From Spartobacteria bacterium (GTDB taxonomy: Bacteria > Verrucomicrobiota > Verrucomicrobiia > Chthoniobacterales > UBA10450): a DNA stretch of 8,010 nt. Position 1 is the stretch's first letter. Each line of letters opens with the position of its first letter. Below are positions 5,952-8,010 of this stretch, one piece after another. The position numbers were made by a program, and so were the translations under genes. The notes beneath the pieces are model-generated. The model made no database searches. It saw nothing but the letters and a program-made list of their open reading frames with translations, and was not told the DNA's origin. The stretch is taken from NCBI GenBank assembly GCA_003445855.1, contig DMCG01000008.1, positions 10,926-18,935 of the forward strand, written 5' to 3'.

Positions 5952-7223
5952 ATGAAAATTCTCGTGATTGGCAGCGGCGGTCGCGAACACGCGCTCGCTT
6001 GGAAATTGAAGCAATCGCCGGGCGTTGAGCGCATTTTTTGCACGCCGGGCAACGCCGGTACCGCTCAGATTGCGGAGAACGTGGCGATTCCGGCGACTGA
6101 TTTGCCCGCGCTGGCCCGATTCGCGAAGGAAAATAATGTTGATCTAACGGTAGTCGGTCCGGACGATCCGCTGGCGGCGGGGATTGTCGATCTTTTTAAC
6201 TCGGAAGGATTGCGCGTATTTGGTCCGAGCAAATCCGCGGCGCGGATCGAGTCCTCAAAAATTTTCGCGAAAGAGTTGATGCGCGCGCAAAAAATTCCGA
6301 CGGCGAAGGCAAGCACGTTTTCCGACAGCGACGAAGCACTTCGTTATTGCGAGCAGCTCCAGTTTCCGGTCGTGATTAAAGCCGACGGTCTCGCGCTCGG
6401 CAAAGGCGTGATCGTCGCCCCGGATGCGGCAACTGCAAGATCGACAATTAACTCGATGATGAATGAGGGCCGGTTCGGCGACGCGGGCCGGCGCATCGTG
6501 ATCGAGGAATTTTTGCGCGGCTCGGAATGTTCACTGCACGCGTTGGTCGATGGAAAAGATTATCGCCTGCTCGAGACGGCGCGCGATCACAAACGCGTCT
6601 TCGACGGCGATTGCGGACCGAACACGGGCGGGATGGGCGCGTTTAGTCCGGCCAACAATTGGAATCGACAGTTGGAAGATCAGTTCGACAAAAAAATCAT
6701 GCAGCCGTTGCTGCGCGGTTTGCGCGAAGAGGGAATCATCTTTCGCGGTTTACTTTACCCAGGCTTAATGATTACCGAAACAGGCGCACATGTCGTCGAG
6801 TTCAACTGCCGTTTCGGCGATCCGGAGACGCAAGCCATTTTGCCGCGGCTGAGATCCGATTTGCTGCCGTTACTGGAGGCGACGATCGACGGCAAGATCG
6901 ACAATTACATCATCGAATGGGACGAGCGCGTCGCTGTTACCGTCGTGCTCGCTTCTGGCGGGTATCCCGGCAAATATGAAACGGGAAGGCCAATTTCCGG
7001 TCTCGACGACGCGGCCAAGCTCAAGGACGTGCAGGTTTTTCACGCGGGGACACGCAGCGCGAACGGTGAAATTGTGACCGCAGGCGGCCGTGTCCTGGCG
7101 GTGACCGCGCTTGGATCGACAATTGAAGGCGCGCGCACCCGCGCTTATGAAGCAGTCTCGGCCATTCATTTCGAGGGTTGCCATTACCGGCGCGATATTG
7201 CTCTTGGCGCGGTTAGCGGATAA
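5952..7223 (+). CDS. purD: Phosphoribosylamine-glycine ligase (GAR synthetase)
   Basis: PurD catalyses the second step of de novo purine synthesis, the ATP-dependent joining of glycine to 5-phosphoribosylamine to give GAR, in the cytoplasm. The 423 residues (E. coli about 429) carry the N-terminal GSGGREHALAWKL (7-19), GPDDPLAAGIVD (69-80), and the ATP-grasp residues VIKADGLALGKGV (141-153). The signature RDHKRVFDGDCGPNTGGMGA lies at 211-230, and GLMITETGAHVVEFNCRFGD with PETQ at about 271-294 holds the metal- and ATP-binding residues. C-terminal VAVTVVLASGGYPG and GGRVLAVTALG are as expected. ATG 5952 gives the canonical start MKILVIGSGG; no clear ribosome-binding site is seen. It begins 76 bases after the protease and ends 11 bases before the next gene. 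Confidence -1.
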   Translation: MKILVIGSGGREHALAWKLKQSPGVERIFCTPGNAGTAQIAENVAIPATDLPALARFAKENNVDLTVVGPDDPLAAGIVDLFNSEGLRVFGPSKSAARIESSKIFAKELMRAQKIPTAKASTFSDSDEALRYCEQLQFPVVIKADGLALGKGVIVAPDAATARSTINSMMNEGRFGDAGRRIVIEEFLRGSECSLHALVDGKDYRLLETARDHKRVFDGDCGPNTGGMGAFSPANNWNRQLEDQFDKKIMQPLLRGLREEGIIFRGLLYPGLMITETGAHVVEFNCRFGDPETQAILPRLRSDLLPLLEATIDGKIDNYIIEWDERVAVTVVLASGGYPGKYETGRPISGLDDAAKLKDVQVFHAGTRSANGEIVTAGGRVLAVTALGSTIEGARTRAYEAVSAIHFEGCHYRRDIALGAVSG

Positions 7224-7234
7224 CAATCGAGGTG

Positions 7235-8010
7235 ATGTTTCGGCTTATTCGCTGGTGGGGGATTGTCGTTTGCGTTTCGATAAGCGCGCACGGCTTCGCC
7301 GAATCTCCTCCGTCCTCATCTTCGGCGGCGCCTTTTCCAAGCGGCGCGCCGGCGCCAAATAAATTCTCGGCAGCGCCAACGCCTTCGCCCTCCGCATCTC
7401 CGACGATGGAAGAACTGATCAACTCGTTAAGTGCCGCCGATTTGCAGGCAGCCATCACGCTTTTGAAAAGCAATTTTACGAATCCAGATGCAATTACGGA
7501 GATGGAATTAAATCGCGCGACCGTTGAGGGAATGCTGATTCGCCAGGCGCGCGGCTTGATGCTTTTGCCCCCGCAGTCGCGGGGCGAGAGCGCGCCCGCG
7601 GAAACTTCTTTTTACAGCGAGGTTTTTGACGGCCACGTCGGTTATGTGCGCTTCGGAGCTCTTACCAGCGCGAATCTCAAGGCGATGGACAAAAAGCTGG
7701 AAGAGTTCGCCTCGAAAAAAATCGACGCCATGATTGTCGATCTTCGCGCCAGTGGGGCGAGCGATTTCGCGATAACGGCGGAGTTTGCGAAACGATTCTG
7801 CCCAAAAGGCAAATTGCTTTTCACCGTGCGCAAACCGGTCGCGCGCCAGGACCGGGCGTTTTCTTCCGATCGCGATCCGGCCTTTCAAGGGCTCTTGCTG
7901 GTGCTGGCCGATGGCGAGACGGCCGGCGGCGCGGAAGCGGTTGCGGGCGCACTGCGATTGTACGACAAGGCTTTAATCATCGGGCAACCTAGCGCTGGCC
8001 GGGCCGTGGA
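7235..8010 (+). CDS. Secreted S41-protease-like protein, likely catalytically inactive (3' end outside window)
   Basis: The frame reads 258 codons from ATG 7235 to the window edge without a stop. A signal peptide is clear: MFRLIRWWGIVVCVSISAHGFA with likely cleavage near residue 22. A Pro/Ser/Ala-rich linker (23-57) and a helical region (58-125) follow. Residues 126-258 follow the S41 (C-terminal processing protease) fold: GHVGYVRFGALT, then AMIVDLRASGA (family ildLRgN.GG), then LLLVLADGETAGGAEAVAGAL and LIIGQPSAGRAV. In active S41 enzymes the nucleophile Ser in TAS.SE is followed 25 residues later by Lys in the GK motif. Here those positions are Gly231 and Arg256. The start has GAGG two bases upstream. 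It follows purD closely and may share its transcript. It is S41-like by pattern; the exact role is unknown. Confidence -1.
   Translation, partial: MFRLIRWWGIVVCVSISAHGFAESPPSSSSAAPFPSGAPAPNKFSAAPTPSPSASPTMEELINSLSAADLQAAITLLKSNFTNPDAITEMELNRATVEGMLIRQARGLMLLPPQSRGESAPAETSFYSEVFDGHVGYVRFGALTSANLKAMDKKLEEFASKKIDAMIVDLRASGASDFAITAEFAKRFCPKGKLLFTVRKPVARQDRAFSSDRDPAFQGLLLVLADGETAGGAEAVAGALRLYDKALIIGQPSAGRAV

Noticed and set aside
7111..7362. Plus-strand frame bridging the purD end and the next gene
   Set aside because: It is a shadow overlapping purD; the frame starting at 7235 gives a clear signal peptide and S41-like fold.

Overview
The window looks like a chromosomal fragment from a Verrucomicrobiota bacterium, probably the Chthoniobacterales/Spartobacteria (soil 'Udaeobacter'-like) branch. 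I infer this from the moderately high GC coding style, a compact Tol operon, Pro/Ser-rich secreted proteins, and several palindromic intergenic repeats of the kind common in those genomes. It is not proven from sequence alone. The organism is diderm: it has Lgt and a Tol envelope system.

Layout. Positions 1-318 hold the 3' end of lgt (lipoprotein diacylglyceryl transferase). Positions 457-3762 hold a tight four-gene operon, tolQ-tolR-tolA/tonB-like-tolB, with junctions of -4, +2 and -4 bp; no pal follows it. Positions 3763-4260 are a decayed stretch: a palindromic repeat, an internally deleted Na+/H+ antiporter remnant on the minus strand, and a double-palindrome element. Position 4686 down to 4261 is an HxlR-family regulator on the minus strand. 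It is divergent from an HtrA-type serine protease (4805-5875) that has no visible export signal. purD (5952-7223, de novo purine synthesis) follows, then an open-ended secreted S41-protease-like protein (7235 to the window edge) in which both catalytic residues appear to be replaced.

How the genes work together. Lgt lipidates lipoproteins. TolQ/TolR form the proton-driven inner-membrane motor, the TolA/TonB-like protein spans the periplasm, and TolB is the periplasmic propeller that normally hands on to the lipoprotein Pal. HtrA would act in protein quality control, but its compartment is unclear. PurD is metabolic housekeeping.

The least ordinary signals are at the DNA level. (1) The 12-mer AAGATCGACAAT occurs six times exactly and four more times with one mismatch. 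It lies on both strands, in all three reading phases and in intergenic DNA, which is far more than chance allows and suggests a genome-wide DNA motif of uptake-sequence type. (2) Palindromic repeats supply the last codons and stop signals of lgt, hxlR and htrA, and a heptamer repeat plus a T8 tract encodes the start of the TolB signal peptide. (3) The S41-like protein looks like a pseudoprotease. (4) The antiporter remnant keeps both ends of the protein but has lost the middle.
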